Positions 45,585 to 55,108 are shown, counted from the stretch's first letter. The stretch is 64,000 nt of DNA from Microvirga lupini (GCA_000517005.1 KI911965.1:17397-81396); one strand, 5' to 3'. Translations and numbers: made by a program. The notes: generated by a model not told the origin, from the letters alone.

Positions 45585-46325
45585 ATGGCGACTATTGGTG
45601 GTGGAGCCTCAAGCGATTCCTTGCATGGAACGTCCGGTGCCGATGTGATTTTCGGCAACGGCGGCGATGATCTGATCCTTGGCGGCGGAGACAGCGATGC
45701 TCTCTCCGGCGGAACGGGATCCGATGTTCTCTTCGGCGGATCCGGAGACGATTGGATCTCCGGCGGCGCCGATGACGACGTCCTCTTCGGTGGCGTCGGA
45801 GCCGACGTTCAGCAGGGCGATGCCGGAAACGACATTCTGTTCGGCGGCAACAGCGATGACATTTTGCTCGGCGGCACCGGAGACGACTATCTCCGCGGCG
45901 GCAATGGCAATGATATCCTCCGCGGCGGCGACGGCAGCGATGTTCTCGAAGGCGGCTCCGGCGACGACCTCCTTCAGGGCGGAGCCGACAGCGACATCCT
46001 GCGCGGCGGATCCGGCAGCGACATCCTGGATGGCGGCGCAGGTGACGACGTTCTGCAAGGCGGCGCGGGTGGCGATACCTTCGTCTTCAGCGGTGGCGGT
46101 GGCAACGATGTCGTCCTCGACTTCAAGGCCGGCCAGGATGTCCTGCAGATCTCCAAGGGGATCAACGGAACCGACATCGCATCGGCGGACGATCTCGCCA
46201 GCCGCGTCCATCAGGTCGGCAGCAATACGATTGTCGATCTCGGCAACGGCGACACGATCACTCTCGTGAATGTGAACGCCGACGACGTCAACAGCAATCC
46301 GAGCGACTACTTCTCGGTTCACTGA
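45585..46325 (+). CDS. Compact RTX calcium-binding protein
   Basis: A 246-residue protein whose residues 12-165 are almost wholly RTX nonapeptides (GGTGDDYLRGGNGNDILRGG), about 16-17 repeats forming a calcium-loaded beta-roll. A C-terminal region of about 75 residues (GGNDVVLDFKAGQDVLQISK, ending SDYFSVH) looks like the type I secretion signal domain. There is no enzymatic domain. It directly follows the type I exporter genes, so it is the likely cargo; a surface or matrix protein is inferred. The start at 45585 has AAGGA at proper spacing; an ATG at 45576 is in the same frame. Confidence 0.9.
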   Translation: MATIGGGASSDSLHGTSGADVIFGNGGDDLILGGGDSDALSGGTGSDVLFGGSGDDWISGGADDDVLFGGVGADVQQGDAGNDILFGGNSDDILLGGTGDDYLRGGNGNDILRGGDGSDVLEGGSGDDLLQGGADSDILRGGSGSDILDGGAGDDVLQGGAGGDTFVFSGGGGNDVVLDFKAGQDVLQISKGINGTDIASADDLASRVHQVGSNTIVDLGNGDTITLVNVNADDVNSNPSDYFSVH

Positions 46326-46342
46326 TCTGTGATTCCAACAAT

Positions 46343-46369
46343 GGATGTCGCGGATTTTCCGCGGCATCC
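46343..46369 (+). terminator. Stem-loop after the RTX gene
   Basis: Eleven-base arms GGATGTCGCGG and CCGCGGCATCC (one G-T pair) with loop ATTTT, 18 bases after the RTX stop. It may stop or weaken transcription into the glycan genes. The outer part of the stem recurs near 56308. Confidence 0.5.
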
Positions 46370-46395
46370 GCTGAAAGGCGTGGAGACAAAAAGCC

Positions 46396-48630
46396 ATGGC
46401 GGAGCTTGCCGCGCTCACATCACCAGCCGATGATCTTGCCTCTCCGAAAGTTTCGTCTCTCGGGCGCAATGTCGTTCTCCTCACCTGGGATGCGCATCAC
46501 CCCGAGCGGGTCTCGTCTCCTACTCTCAGCACTGACGGCGAGGACATCTGGCCCCTCGCATCCCTGCGCCTCTCTCTACCCAGTGGGGCAACCCGCCACT
46601 TCTGGGTGTTTCATCGCCCGGCAGAAGGACGGATGGCCGTGGACCTCGCCCTCCAGGCGATCGGGATCAGGACAAACATTACCATCGATTCCGACACGAC
46701 GATTGCCTCGGCAGATGCCGAAGAGCTCATCGAAGGAATCGACAGACATGGCTGCGTAGCTCTCGTTTCCGCCCTGTTCAATGTATGGGGCGCGATGTTC
46801 CGCCTGCAACGGAACAGGACCTTCATTGCGATTCTAGGCGATCTTCTCTCACAGATTGCTCCGACACCTGGCCACGTCATCCCCGTGGCGCAGATTGCAG
46901 ATGAGTTCATTCTCGCAAGAACGTCGCTCATATCGGGTTTCGGCAAAATCGACGCCATCTATACATTCGGCAAGAATGGACCGGTCCGCATTCATACGCG
47001 ACCTTACAGGATCCCCGACGTCAAGGATGGACGCGATGCCGTCCATGTCCTGATCGATCGAGCGCAGGTTCTTTCTGATGAATCCCTCTTGATCCTGATT
47101 GGTCCCGGAGGATTGTCTGTCCGGCGCCTGTTCAGACCCGATGCACGCCTCCCGTCAATTGAACGTTGGTTCCGCGAGCAGGCCCAAGCAGCACCCGGTC
47201 TACGCGAGCATGTGCTGCTGGATATCTCCGACCGATCCGCGGCAGGACCTGCCTACGCACTCGAGCTGCAGCTGCGATCGCCTTTGCGGCCGCGACGAAT
47301 CTCGAGCAGCCTCACCACCCCATCGGCCGAAATCGTATCTGCTCTGGCAACTCCTGCGGGAACCCTGGTGACCGGCTGGTACCGCGACCCGGTCGGTCTC
47401 TTCGCGGGGATTGAAGCAAGTGCCAGAGACGACGTTCCAAAGGATCTGACTGCAGACCTGTTCAAGTTTCCCGTTGAAGTCGCAGGACCGACAGATGGCA
47501 CCCGTCTTTCCGCCACGGGTTTTGCCGTCCTTGCCCCTGCGACGTCCGGATCGGCACAGATCCTGCAGCCGCGTTTCCACTTGCGCCTGAAATCGGGGGC
47601 ACGCCACCCCCTCGTGCCGAAGCTTCAGCCCGCTGACCCGCTCGCGGCTCGGGCCGCAGCCTTGCGGGCCGTTCCAGCGCATCACGTCGATCGATCTGTT
47701 CTGACGCAGATCCTCAGCCCCATAATTGCAAGTCTTCACGGACAGGCGCGTGAACGAATCGGCCGCCCCGCCCTCCAGTCAATCGGAACGCCTCTGGCCC
47801 GGCCGAAAGTTTCGGTGATCATTCCGCTCTACAAAAATCTGGAGTTCCTCCGCTTCCAGATCGCTGCCTTTGCCTCGGATCCATGGTTCCGAGCGAATGC
47901 AGAACTCATTTATGTCCTCGACTCCCCCGAGCAGGCTCAAGAAGTCGAGCATCTTCTGGGCGGACTTCATCTTGTCTATGGCCTCCCCGTTGTCCTTGTC
48001 GTCATGGAGAGGAACGGCGGGTACGCACGTGCGAACAATGCAGGGGCGTCCGTTGCTCAAGGCGATGTTCTGGCGTTGGTCAACTCCGACGTTATTCCTG
48101 TCTCCCCTGGCTGGCTGGAGAAAATGGCGGCACGCCTGAACGGCCGCCGCCGTATTGGCGCCGTCGGACCGAAACTTCTATTCGAAGACGGATCGATCCA
48201 GCACGCCGGCATGTATTTCGCCCAGGATCACCGTGGGCACTGGCTCAATCAGCACTTCCATAAGGGTATGCCTCGCGACTACGCCCCGGCCTGCGAGGAG
48301 CGCATCGTGCCTGCAGTGACAGGCGCTTGCCTTGTGACGCCGAAATCCGTGTTCGACGCCGTTGGCGGCTTCACGGAGGATTATGTAGTCGGAGATTACG
48401 AGGATAGCGATCTTTGCCTCAAAATAACCATGACAGACCGCAAGATCGCGTATCTCCCCGACATCGAACTCTACCACCTCGAACGGAGATCGATGTCCCT
48501 CAACACCGAGTACATGCGCGGAATCGCCTGGCAGTACAATTGCGCTCTTCATACCGAGCGCTGGCGTGATCTCATGATTGCAGCGATGCAGGCTGGGCGC
48601 CCCCGCAAAGGAAGGAATGCGGCAACATGA
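46396..48630 (+). CDS. Large family-2 glycosyltransferase with N-terminal extension
   Basis: A 744-residue protein. Residues 1-460 have no recognised fold except a possible beta-sandwich around ATPAGTLVTGWYRDPVGLFA (residues 315-375). The GT2 catalytic domain runs from about 470: PKVSVIIPLYKN, MERNGGYARANNAG, metal site VNSDVIP near 560, GPKLLFEDGSIQHAGMYF, and acceptor-base region VVGDYEDSDLCLK near 667. Both acid motifs are intact, so it should be active. No membrane helix. Its stop overlaps the methyltransferase start (ATGA). Confidence 0.85.
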   Translation: MAELAALTSPADDLASPKVSSLGRNVVLLTWDAHHPERVSSPTLSTDGEDIWPLASLRLSLPSGATRHFWVFHRPAEGRMAVDLALQAIGIRTNITIDSDTTIASADAEELIEGIDRHGCVALVSALFNVWGAMFRLQRNRTFIAILGDLLSQIAPTPGHVIPVAQIADEFILARTSLISGFGKIDAIYTFGKNGPVRIHTRPYRIPDVKDGRDAVHVLIDRAQVLSDESLLILIGPGGLSVRRLFRPDARLPSIERWFREQAQAAPGLREHVLLDISDRSAAGPAYALELQLRSPLRPRRISSSLTTPSAEIVSALATPAGTLVTGWYRDPVGLFAGIEASARDDVPKDLTADLFKFPVEVAGPTDGTRLSATGFAVLAPATSGSAQILQPRFHLRLKSGARHPLVPKLQPADPLAARAAALRAVPAHHVDRSVLTQILSPIIASLHGQARERIGRPALQSIGTPLARPKVSVIIPLYKNLEFLRFQIAAFASDPWFRANAELIYVLDSPEQAQEVEHLLGGLHLVYGLPVVLVVMERNGGYARANNAGASVAQGDVLALVNSDVIPVSPGWLEKMAARLNGRRRIGAVGPKLLFEDGSIQHAGMYFAQDHRGHWLNQHFHKGMPRDYAPACEERIVPAVTGACLVTPKSVFDAVGGFTEDYVVGDYEDSDLCLKITMTDRKIAYLPDIELYHLERRSMSLNTEYMRGIAWQYNCALHTERWRDLMIAAMQAGRPRKGRNAAT

Positions 48631-49454
48631 ATGTGCAGTTTGATCTTACGAATGTCTCAGATGCGCTGAAGACCCATTCCGATACTGAAGCCGGTCTCAA
48701 CCAGCTGCTGGAGCAGATTGCTCTGGACACTTCATTGCCGGCTCCTCCTCCCGAAAACGTCTTCGTAGGCGATGGGGACTACCGGGCAATCGGTGCTGAG
48801 TATCTCGGCCATTTCGTGCGTCTCGGCGGTCTCATGCCGTTCGAATCCGTGCTCGATATCGGATGCGGAATCGGGCGAATGGCTGTTCCACTGACACAGT
48901 ATCTGGACGCTGAAACGGCCGTCTATGAAGGCATCGATCCTGTGAATGCCGGTGTTGAATGGTGCGTACAGAACATCACGTCAGCCTATCCAAATTTTCG
49001 GTTCTGTCGTGTTGATATTGCTCACGAGCTCTATAATCCGGGTGGAGCAATTGCCGGGCATGAAATCGTCCTGCCGTTCGCGGACTCGAAGTTCGACTTC
49101 GTCACGATGGTATCCGTCGCAACCCACCTACCCGAGGCAGAGATCGCCGCTTACGCGCGTGAAGTCATGCGACTGCTGAGGCCTGGCGGGCGCTTGTTCC
49201 TGACCGCCTTTATCGTCGCTGCGGGAGATCCGGAGAGACCGACTGCTCGCCCGCGCTTCACACGGGGGGCAAAGCCCGGCACATGGTATGGCGATCCTCT
49301 GGCTCCTCTCGGTGCAATCGGCTTCGACGCTGGGGTCATCGAGGATGTCCTGAAGAAGGCCGGCCTGCAGATTCAACGCCTCAGCCTCGGCCATTGGCGC
49401 GGAACCGAAAGCAATCACTACCAGGATGTCATCATCGCCATAAAGCCGGAGTAG
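48627..49454 (+). CDS. Class I SAM-dependent methyltransferase
   Basis: A 275-residue protein with the SAM motif I VLDIGCGIGRMAVPLTQYL, motif II-like FVTMVSVATHLPEAEIAAYA, and MRLLRPGGRLFLTAFIVAAG. The substrate is presumably a sugar or glycan intermediate of the locus; that is inference from the neighbours. Start overlaps the preceding stop; the following gene begins six bases after its stop. Confidence 0.88.
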   Translation: MNVQFDLTNVSDALKTHSDTEAGLNQLLEQIALDTSLPAPPPENVFVGDGDYRAIGAEYLGHFVRLGGLMPFESVLDIGCGIGRMAVPLTQYLDAETAVYEGIDPVNAGVEWCVQNITSAYPNFRFCRVDIAHELYNPGGAIAGHEIVLPFADSKFDFVTMVSVATHLPEAEIAAYAREVMRLLRPGGRLFLTAFIVAAGDPERPTARPRFTRGAKPGTWYGDPLAPLGAIGFDAGVIEDVLKKAGLQIQRLSLGHWRGTESNHYQDVIIAIKPE

Positions 49455-49459
49455 ATCAC

Positions 49460-50746
49460 TTGACTACACGCGTGCTTGTCGTTGCCCATAACCATCCAGA
49501 TTTTCACCCAGGTGGAACCGAAATCTTCGCCCATGATCTCTTTCGCGAGTATCGTGCGCGTCAAGATGTGGAGGCTCTGTTCCTGGCGGCGACGAACAAT
49601 CTCCACCGTGGGCAGCGGCCAGGAACCAGCTTCCAATCACCGGGAGATGCACCCGATGAAGTCGTCATGTGGTGCGGGCATTTCGATCAGTTCAATCTGA
49701 GCCAAATCGACAGCTATGGCGTTGTTCCTCATCTCGTTAGTCTGCTTGAAGATTTCCGGCCTGACATTGTCCACATCCATCACGTTCTGCTCATTGGAGT
49801 GGAATTCATTGCGCTCGTACGTCGCATCCTGCCAAGCGCTCGTATCGTCATGACGCTTCATGACTACTACCCGATTTGCGCCCATGACGGATTGATGATG
49901 CGGACGAAGGGGAAGGAAAGGTGCGATCGTGCGTCGCCAAGCCGCTGCAGCGGGTGCTTCCCGACCATTGCAGCAGATCGGTTCCTTTTGCGTGAAAAGC
50001 ATATTCAAACCCATCTCAGTCAGGTCCATCACTTCATCGCGCCGAGCCGCTTCATCAAGGAACGCTTCGTGAATTGGGGCCTGCCGTCCGAATCGATCGA
50101 GATCGTAGCTAATGGGCGCCCGGCCGTTGGGCCGTCTCCACACCGGTCCGTCTCATCAGGCGGGCGATCGGTATTCGGCTATTTCGGCAACCTCAATCCC
50201 TGGAAGGGTATCCCGGTTCTCCTCAAGGCAGCCCAGCGCCTGGTTGCAGGAGGATTTGATGATTTCGAGCTCCGCCTGCATGGTGGCGCACCATTTCAGA
50301 CACGAGAGTTCGTCGAGGAAATCGACAATCTCCTCGCAGAAACCGAGCCGCAGGTCGTAAGACTTGGCCCCTACCGCCGCGATGAAGTTTCGAACCTCAT
50401 GGCAGCCGTCGACTGGGTGGTGGTACCGTCAATCTGGTGGGAGAATGCTCCCTTGGTCATCCAAGAGGCGTTCATTCACCGGCGCCCTGTCATCGTGAGC
50501 GGGATTGGCGGAATGGCGGAAGCCGTCCGCAATGGTGTCGACGGTCTTCACGTCCGTCCAGATGATCCAGTCTCTCTCGCCAGCGCCATGCGGCAGGCTG
50601 CAGAGACACCCGGTCTCTGGGAAACCCTCGTGGCAGGGATCAATCCCCCGGCCGATATCTCGATCGTCGCGGAGCGTCACCTCGCTCTCTATCGCAGCCT
50701 TCTTAAAGGCGCTGAGATCATTGAACTGAAGGCAAACGCGGCATGA
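49460..50746 (+). CDS. Family-4 glycosyltransferase (TTG start)
   Basis: A 428-residue GT-B enzyme: N-terminal VLVVAHNHPDFHPGGTEIFA, LHDYYPICAHDG, then the nucleotide-sugar half VFGYFGNLNPWKGIPVLLKA, PSIWWENAPLVIQEAFIHRR, and PVIVSGIGGMAEAVRNGVDG. A cysteine cluster ERCDRASPSRCSGCFP lies near residue 152. No ATG fits; a TTG at 49460 with GGAG eight bases before it is the best start. It closely resembles the GT4 at 53767. Overlaps the next gene by ATGA. Confidence 0.88.
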   Translation: MTTRVLVVAHNHPDFHPGGTEIFAHDLFREYRARQDVEALFLAATNNLHRGQRPGTSFQSPGDAPDEVVMWCGHFDQFNLSQIDSYGVVPHLVSLLEDFRPDIVHIHHVLLIGVEFIALVRRILPSARIVMTLHDYYPICAHDGLMMRTKGKERCDRASPSRCSGCFPTIAADRFLLREKHIQTHLSQVHHFIAPSRFIKERFVNWGLPSESIEIVANGRPAVGPSPHRSVSSGGRSVFGYFGNLNPWKGIPVLLKAAQRLVAGGFDDFELRLHGGAPFQTREFVEEIDNLLAETEPQVVRLGPYRRDEVSNLMAAVDWVVVPSIWWENAPLVIQEAFIHRRPVIVSGIGGMAEAVRNGVDGLHVRPDDPVSLASAMRQAAETPGLWETLVAGINPPADISIVAERHLALYRSLLKGAEIIELKANAA

Positions 50747-51513
50747 GCACAGCACAGTCGAATAGCGCGGTGGCCATAGCCCCGACACCAGAAAACCCAC
50801 AAATTCAAGGGCGTATCGATGCAATCGAAGGCCGGCGCCTGTTTGGGTGGGTTTGGGATCGCTCCCGTCCTACGGAGCGACTTCAGGTACGCGTTGTGGT
50901 GGACGAGCAGGTCGTTGCATCGGCCACGGCCGATATGCCTCGCGTTGATCTGCGCCGCAATGGAGTCGGTGATGGCGGTCATGCTTTCGAAATCGAGCTC
51001 CCCGATGCTGCCGGACAGGGCACAGCTGGGTTCTCTGTGATCGCGACATCCCCATCGACCGGTGAAGAGCTTGTCCTGCGTTCTCCCAGTCAGGATGAGC
51101 GCGCCGCCGAAGCCGCGATCAATGCACCCCTGAGCCGTGTGTTCGATCGACTTGAGCTTCTCATTGAGGCGCAGCGACGGTCGCAGCTTCTGCAGCGCGA
51201 AACCGTTGAAGCCCTCCGCGGTACGTCCGATCAGATCAATGCGATGGTGAGCGAGGAGGACGGCATCGCAGCGGCTCTCGATGTCGTGCGAGCCAATCAG
51301 TCCGATCTGGCTAAGAAAATATCCGATATCGAAGTCTTCCATATGCGCTTCGACAGGATCATCTCGGATTTCGGACAGCAAATCGAAGATTTAGGATCGT
51401 CCGTCGACCGCCCGATGCGCAGGGCTGTTGCCCTCTTGATCGCGTTCGGGGCAATCTCCGCCGCAAGTGCCATCGCGGCGCTTGTCGTCCTTCTGCGCCA
51501 CCCGCCCTGGTAA
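50743..51513 (+). CDS. Beta-sandwich/coiled-coil protein with C-terminal membrane anchor
   Basis: A 256-residue protein of unknown function. Residues 20-110 form a module with the pattern GWVWDRSRPTERLQVRVVVD and DLRRNGVGDGGHAFEIELPD, seen in other glycan-linked proteins as I recall. A heptad-rich helix follows (residues 120-225; LELLIEAQRRSQLLQRETVE), then a membrane helix AVALLIAFGAISAASAIAAL and a short tail RHPPW. It may tether the transferases to the membrane. Start overlaps the preceding GT4 stop (ATGA). Confidence 0.75.
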   Translation: MSTAQSNSAVAIAPTPENPQIQGRIDAIEGRRLFGWVWDRSRPTERLQVRVVVDEQVVASATADMPRVDLRRNGVGDGGHAFEIELPDAAGQGTAGFSVIATSPSTGEELVLRSPSQDERAAEAAINAPLSRVFDRLELLIEAQRRSQLLQRETVEALRGTSDQINAMVSEEDGIAAALDVVRANQSDLAKKISDIEVFHMRFDRIISDFGQQIEDLGSSVDRPMRRAVALLIAFGAISAASAIAALVVLLRHPPW

Positions 51514-51569
51514 GGAGAAACTTCATAACAAGAGGTGAAACGATCATCGAACACAACTCTGGACATTCA

Positions 51570-53759
51570 ATGCAGTACGATACGCGAATAGTGCAAGAAC
51601 GACGCGAACTTCCTCTCGACGGCGAGAGCGCTCTTGTCACTCCGATCGGGGATGACCTTGCACTGATTGCCGGCGTGGCCGACGCAATGACGGACAATGT
51701 CGAAGCATTGCTGAACGGCGATCCTTCCATGTCCATGAAGGCGGATATTGTCTATTGGACTCGAAGAGATGCACCTGCAGATGCGGCCATAGGTTTTCTG
51801 GCCATTGTTCCGGTCCGGCTCGCCAGCAAAGTTCGCTTGCGATCTGTTGTCATGCGTCGCAGCGGTCAGCCGATCCGTTACACCTTGATCAAGCCGGCGG
51901 TACCCCTTGCGGCATTGATCCAGATCCTCTCCGTCGATGCCGGTGATCGATCTTCAACCATCGTCGATCGCATCGTTCGTGCGCTGATCAGCGGGAAAGC
52001 CAGTCAGAAACGACTGGACGCCGCCCTGTCGGTGCTGGCAGCGGCTGGTCCCAATGATGGCTGGATCGAAGTTATCGGCTCGATCGATACGGGTCAGGTC
52101 TTTCTACAAGGCTGGGCTTCCGATTTGCCTTGCGATCTGGTGCGCGTCCTTGCCGCCCATGAGGGACTGACCGCTGGGGAGTTCAAGTCGGCTTCGGTCC
52201 CTCGCAGCGACTTGGGAGAGCAAGGCAAGGGCTTTGTGGGGCTGCTCGATACGGGCAAATCCACCCTTGATCCCGGCAAACTCACGAAGCTGTTCTTTCG
52301 TGGAAGGGACGGATGGCGGACCCTTGATGTCTATGACCGCCGTGTCCTCTTGTCCACGACCGACGTTCCCGCCCACATCCGGGATGGCTTGTCGCACGCG
52401 AGCGCAAGCGCAGACACGATGTTGACACTGCGGCGTGCCGGAGAGCGGTTCGACGGTCGCGACACCGTGTCGGGTCTCAAAGTGCCGGTTCGCATCGGCA
52501 TGGACATGGTCGCCGAGGTGCCTAGCGGAGGGATTCTGGTTGCCGGTTGGATGCTCGACCCGGAGGGGCACGTGGATTCCCTCACCCTGCGGGCCGGTGC
52601 ACATTGTCGGCGGATCGATGATACCTGGACGCGTCTTCCACGTGCAGACGTATCAACGGCGTTTCAGCAGAACAGCCTGTTTGCGGGTCGCCTTGATCCA
52701 GCACGCAATGATCACGGTTTCCTGGCTTTTGTTCCTTACGCTCCGATCCCGGCAGACATGGCGGTCTATTTCGAGATGGCTGTCGGAGAAACCGTCGCGT
52801 TTTATCCTCTTACTCCTCTGCGAGGCTTGTCCCGCCGGTCCCTGGAGAGATTGATCGCGCCTCTCGATCCGCGGACTGCAGCGGCCGGAGCTGCAATCGA
52901 GCGACATATCGGGCCGATGATGCAGGCAATGATCTCGCCTGCGCCGAGCGTCACGGAAATTCGCGACTTCGATTACAATGACACCGAAACCGGCAAGGCT
53001 TTGGTAATCGGAGCCGGTGTCGATGTCGAGGAAGTGTCCGTAACCTTGTCACTTCTCGCGCTCGATGCCGAAACGAGAGACATGCCGATCCTCGTTTCCG
53101 CTCCTGTGGAAGCTTTCGACAGTATTGCTCCAGAGGTGGAAAGGCTGTCTCGTTTCTATGGCATCAAAGTTCGCGTGATAAGCGCAGTAGGCGTACAGGA
53201 TGCCTGCGATGCATTTGAGGCCGCCGTTCAGGCGACGAAAGCGGACACGCTGATACTCCTTGCCGCGGGCGTTCTCCCCCGCCAGCCAGGTTGGGTTTCA
53301 TTGCTGGAACGAGCCTATCGTAATCGAAGCAACAAGGCATTGGTCAGTCCCACGATTCTCTATGAGGACAACTCCATCCGATTCGCAGGCACTTGGCTCG
53401 ACAATGGCGAGCAGAAGCTTGCCGACCGGTATATCGGGTACCCGCGCGATGTCGTGTACGGATCGCAACCGACAGAAGTGGTCGCAGGCTCGCTGGCGTG
53501 CTGCATCGTCTCACGTGAAGCAATTATATCGGCCGGCGGTTTCACCCGGTCCTATCTGAGCGCCAGTGAAAAGGGTCGTGATCTCTGCCTCAAGATGAGA
53601 CTGGGAGGCACACCCGCCGTATGGCTGCCGGATGTCGAGATGATCTCAGCCGACAACGACATTGCTACATCGGCTCTTCCCATCCATCGCCTCGCTCAGA
53701 AAATCGACCGTTGGAGCTTTGACCGAAAGTGGTCGCTCCTCATCAACAACATGAGGTAG
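51570..53759 (+). CDS. GT2-like protein lacking catalytic acids (pseudo-glycosyltransferase)
   Basis: A 729-residue protein with the same overall size and layout as the GT2 at 46396. Two beta-sandwich modules are suggested by DTGQVFLQGWASDLPCDLVR and SGGILVAGWMLDPEGHVDSL. The C-terminal GT2-like domain aligns with its neighbour: LLAAGVLPRQPGWVSLLERA in place of the VNSDVIP metal site (near residue 564), SPTILYEDNSIRFAG, and SASEKGRDLCLKM in place of the DYEDSDLCLK base site (near 670). The acids are lost at both sites, so it is probably inactive and regulatory or structural. Confidence 0.8.
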   Translation: MQYDTRIVQERRELPLDGESALVTPIGDDLALIAGVADAMTDNVEALLNGDPSMSMKADIVYWTRRDAPADAAIGFLAIVPVRLASKVRLRSVVMRRSGQPIRYTLIKPAVPLAALIQILSVDAGDRSSTIVDRIVRALISGKASQKRLDAALSVLAAAGPNDGWIEVIGSIDTGQVFLQGWASDLPCDLVRVLAAHEGLTAGEFKSASVPRSDLGEQGKGFVGLLDTGKSTLDPGKLTKLFFRGRDGWRTLDVYDRRVLLSTTDVPAHIRDGLSHASASADTMLTLRRAGERFDGRDTVSGLKVPVRIGMDMVAEVPSGGILVAGWMLDPEGHVDSLTLRAGAHCRRIDDTWTRLPRADVSTAFQQNSLFAGRLDPARNDHGFLAFVPYAPIPADMAVYFEMAVGETVAFYPLTPLRGLSRRSLERLIAPLDPRTAAAGAAIERHIGPMMQAMISPAPSVTEIRDFDYNDTETGKALVIGAGVDVEEVSVTLSLLALDAETRDMPILVSAPVEAFDSIAPEVERLSRFYGIKVRVISAVGVQDACDAFEAAVQATKADTLILLAAGVLPRQPGWVSLLERAYRNRSNKALVSPTILYEDNSIRFAGTWLDNGEQKLADRYIGYPRDVVYGSQPTEVVAGSLACCIVSREAIISAGGFTRSYLSASEKGRDLCLKMRLGGTPAVWLPDVEMISADNDIATSALPIHRLAQKIDRWSFDRKWSLLINNMR

Positions 53760-53766
53760 TGGAACA

Positions 53767-55074
53767 ATGTCCAGTCATTCTCCCCGCGTTCTCATCGTCT
53801 CCCACGGCCATCCGAGCTTCTCTCTCGGAGGGGCTGAAATCGCGGCCTACAATCTGCACAAAGGCCTCAACCGAATCGGCGACGTCGAGTCCCGCTTCTT
53901 CGCTCGCGTCGGTCACCCGGTTGCGCGGCATAGCGGGACAGCCTTGATGAGCCTTCGACAGACCGAGGGCGAGTTCCTCTATCATGCAGACGAATACGAT
54001 CACTTTCTCATTTCCAACCGGAACACGGAGGAAATCGAGCGCGACTTCCTCCGTGTCCTGAGAGACCTGAAGCCCGACGTCGTTCACTTTCATCACTTCA
54101 TCGGCCTTGGCCTGGAGATGATCTATGCCGTTCGTCGGGCTCTGCCTGATTGCGTGATCGTGATCACGTTCCATGAGTTTCTCTCGATCTGCAGCCATCA
54201 CGGACAGATGGTGAAGACAGGAGGCACCAAACTCTGTCACAGAGCATCACCCTCGGATTGCAACGCCTGCTTTCCGGATATTTCTCCGGCGCGCTTCCTG
54301 CGTCGCGAGCATTTCATACGCGGGCTACTGGATGTCGCCGATTATTTTGTTTCCCCGAGTCAGTTCCTCGTCGACCGCTACGTCGACTGGGGTCTGGGTC
54401 GATCGCGGTTCATCGTCATCGAGAATGGCCTCGACATTGCCGAACCGGCGCCGCCACGTAATCTCCCACAAGGGAAAGGTCGGCGTTCCCGGTTCGGCTA
54501 TTTCGGCCAGATTACGCAGTTCAAAGGCGTCGACATCCTTCTCGACGCAGTCACGTGCATCCCGGACGCTGTCTGGGGGGATGATGCCCAGCTGATGATC
54601 TTCGGCGGCAATCTGGAACGGCAGCCGGAGACCTTCCAGGAGAAGATCAGGAAACTGGTGGAACGCGCAGGTTCACGGGTCCGCTTCTACGGTTCCTATC
54701 AGAACAGCGAGATGCCGCGCCTGATGCGCTCGATCGACTGGACGATCATTCCCTCCATCTGGTGGGAGAACTCACCAATCGTGATTCAAGAATCCTTCTT
54801 TCACGGCCGCCCCATGATCTGCAGCAATATCGGTGGGATGGCCGAGAAGATAACCGATGGCGTCAACGGATTGCATTTTCGGGTCGGTTCTTCCCAGGAT
54901 CTTGTCGACCGCATGACCGAAGCGCTGACCACTCCGAGACTCTGGGAGAAGCTGCGTGCGGGCATCCCGCAACCGATCACTTACGAGGAATGCGCTCGGC
55001 TTCATCTCGAGCTCTATCAGGAGCTTGCCGCGAGAAAAACGACGAGCACCTCGGCTGTCGCGATGACGGCTTAA
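53767..55074 (+). CDS. Family-4 glycosyltransferase
   Basis: A 435-residue GT-B enzyme closely related to the one at 49460: ILIVSHGHPSF, SLGGAEIAAYNLHKGLNRIG, VITFHEFLSICSHHG, RFGYFGQITQFKGVDILLDA, and SIWWENSPIVIQESFFHGRP. It has the same cysteine cluster, KLCHRASPSDCNACFP, near residue 154. Probably adds a sugar to the same or a following position in the glycan. Starts seven bases after the preceding stop. Confidence 0.9.
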   Translation: MSSHSPRVLIVSHGHPSFSLGGAEIAAYNLHKGLNRIGDVESRFFARVGHPVARHSGTALMSLRQTEGEFLYHADEYDHFLISNRNTEEIERDFLRVLRDLKPDVVHFHHFIGLGLEMIYAVRRALPDCVIVITFHEFLSICSHHGQMVKTGGTKLCHRASPSDCNACFPDISPARFLRREHFIRGLLDVADYFVSPSQFLVDRYVDWGLGRSRFIVIENGLDIAEPAPPRNLPQGKGRRSRFGYFGQITQFKGVDILLDAVTCIPDAVWGDDAQLMIFGGNLERQPETFQEKIRKLVERAGSRVRFYGSYQNSEMPRLMRSIDWTIIPSIWWENSPIVIQESFFHGRPMICSNIGGMAEKITDGVNGLHFRVGSSQDLVDRMTEALTTPRLWEKLRAGIPQPITYEECARLHLELYQELAARKTTSTSAVAMTA

Positions 55075-55108
55075 GGATCCCGACACGCACGAAATTGGAG
55101 ACACTTCG

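Noticed and set aside
45609-46070. Periodic GC-rich repeats, considered as a CRISPR array
   Set aside because: The repeats encode RTX nonapeptides in frame (9-codon period) and lack spacers.
45609-46484. Minus-strand frame opposite the RTX gene
   Set aside because: Regular repeats of the RTX gene keep the opposite strand open; the product is low-complexity A/V/I sequence.
49283-49459. N-terminal extension of the GT4 frame
   Set aside because: It overlaps the methyltransferase gene in another frame; the TTG at 49460 with a good ribosome site fits better.
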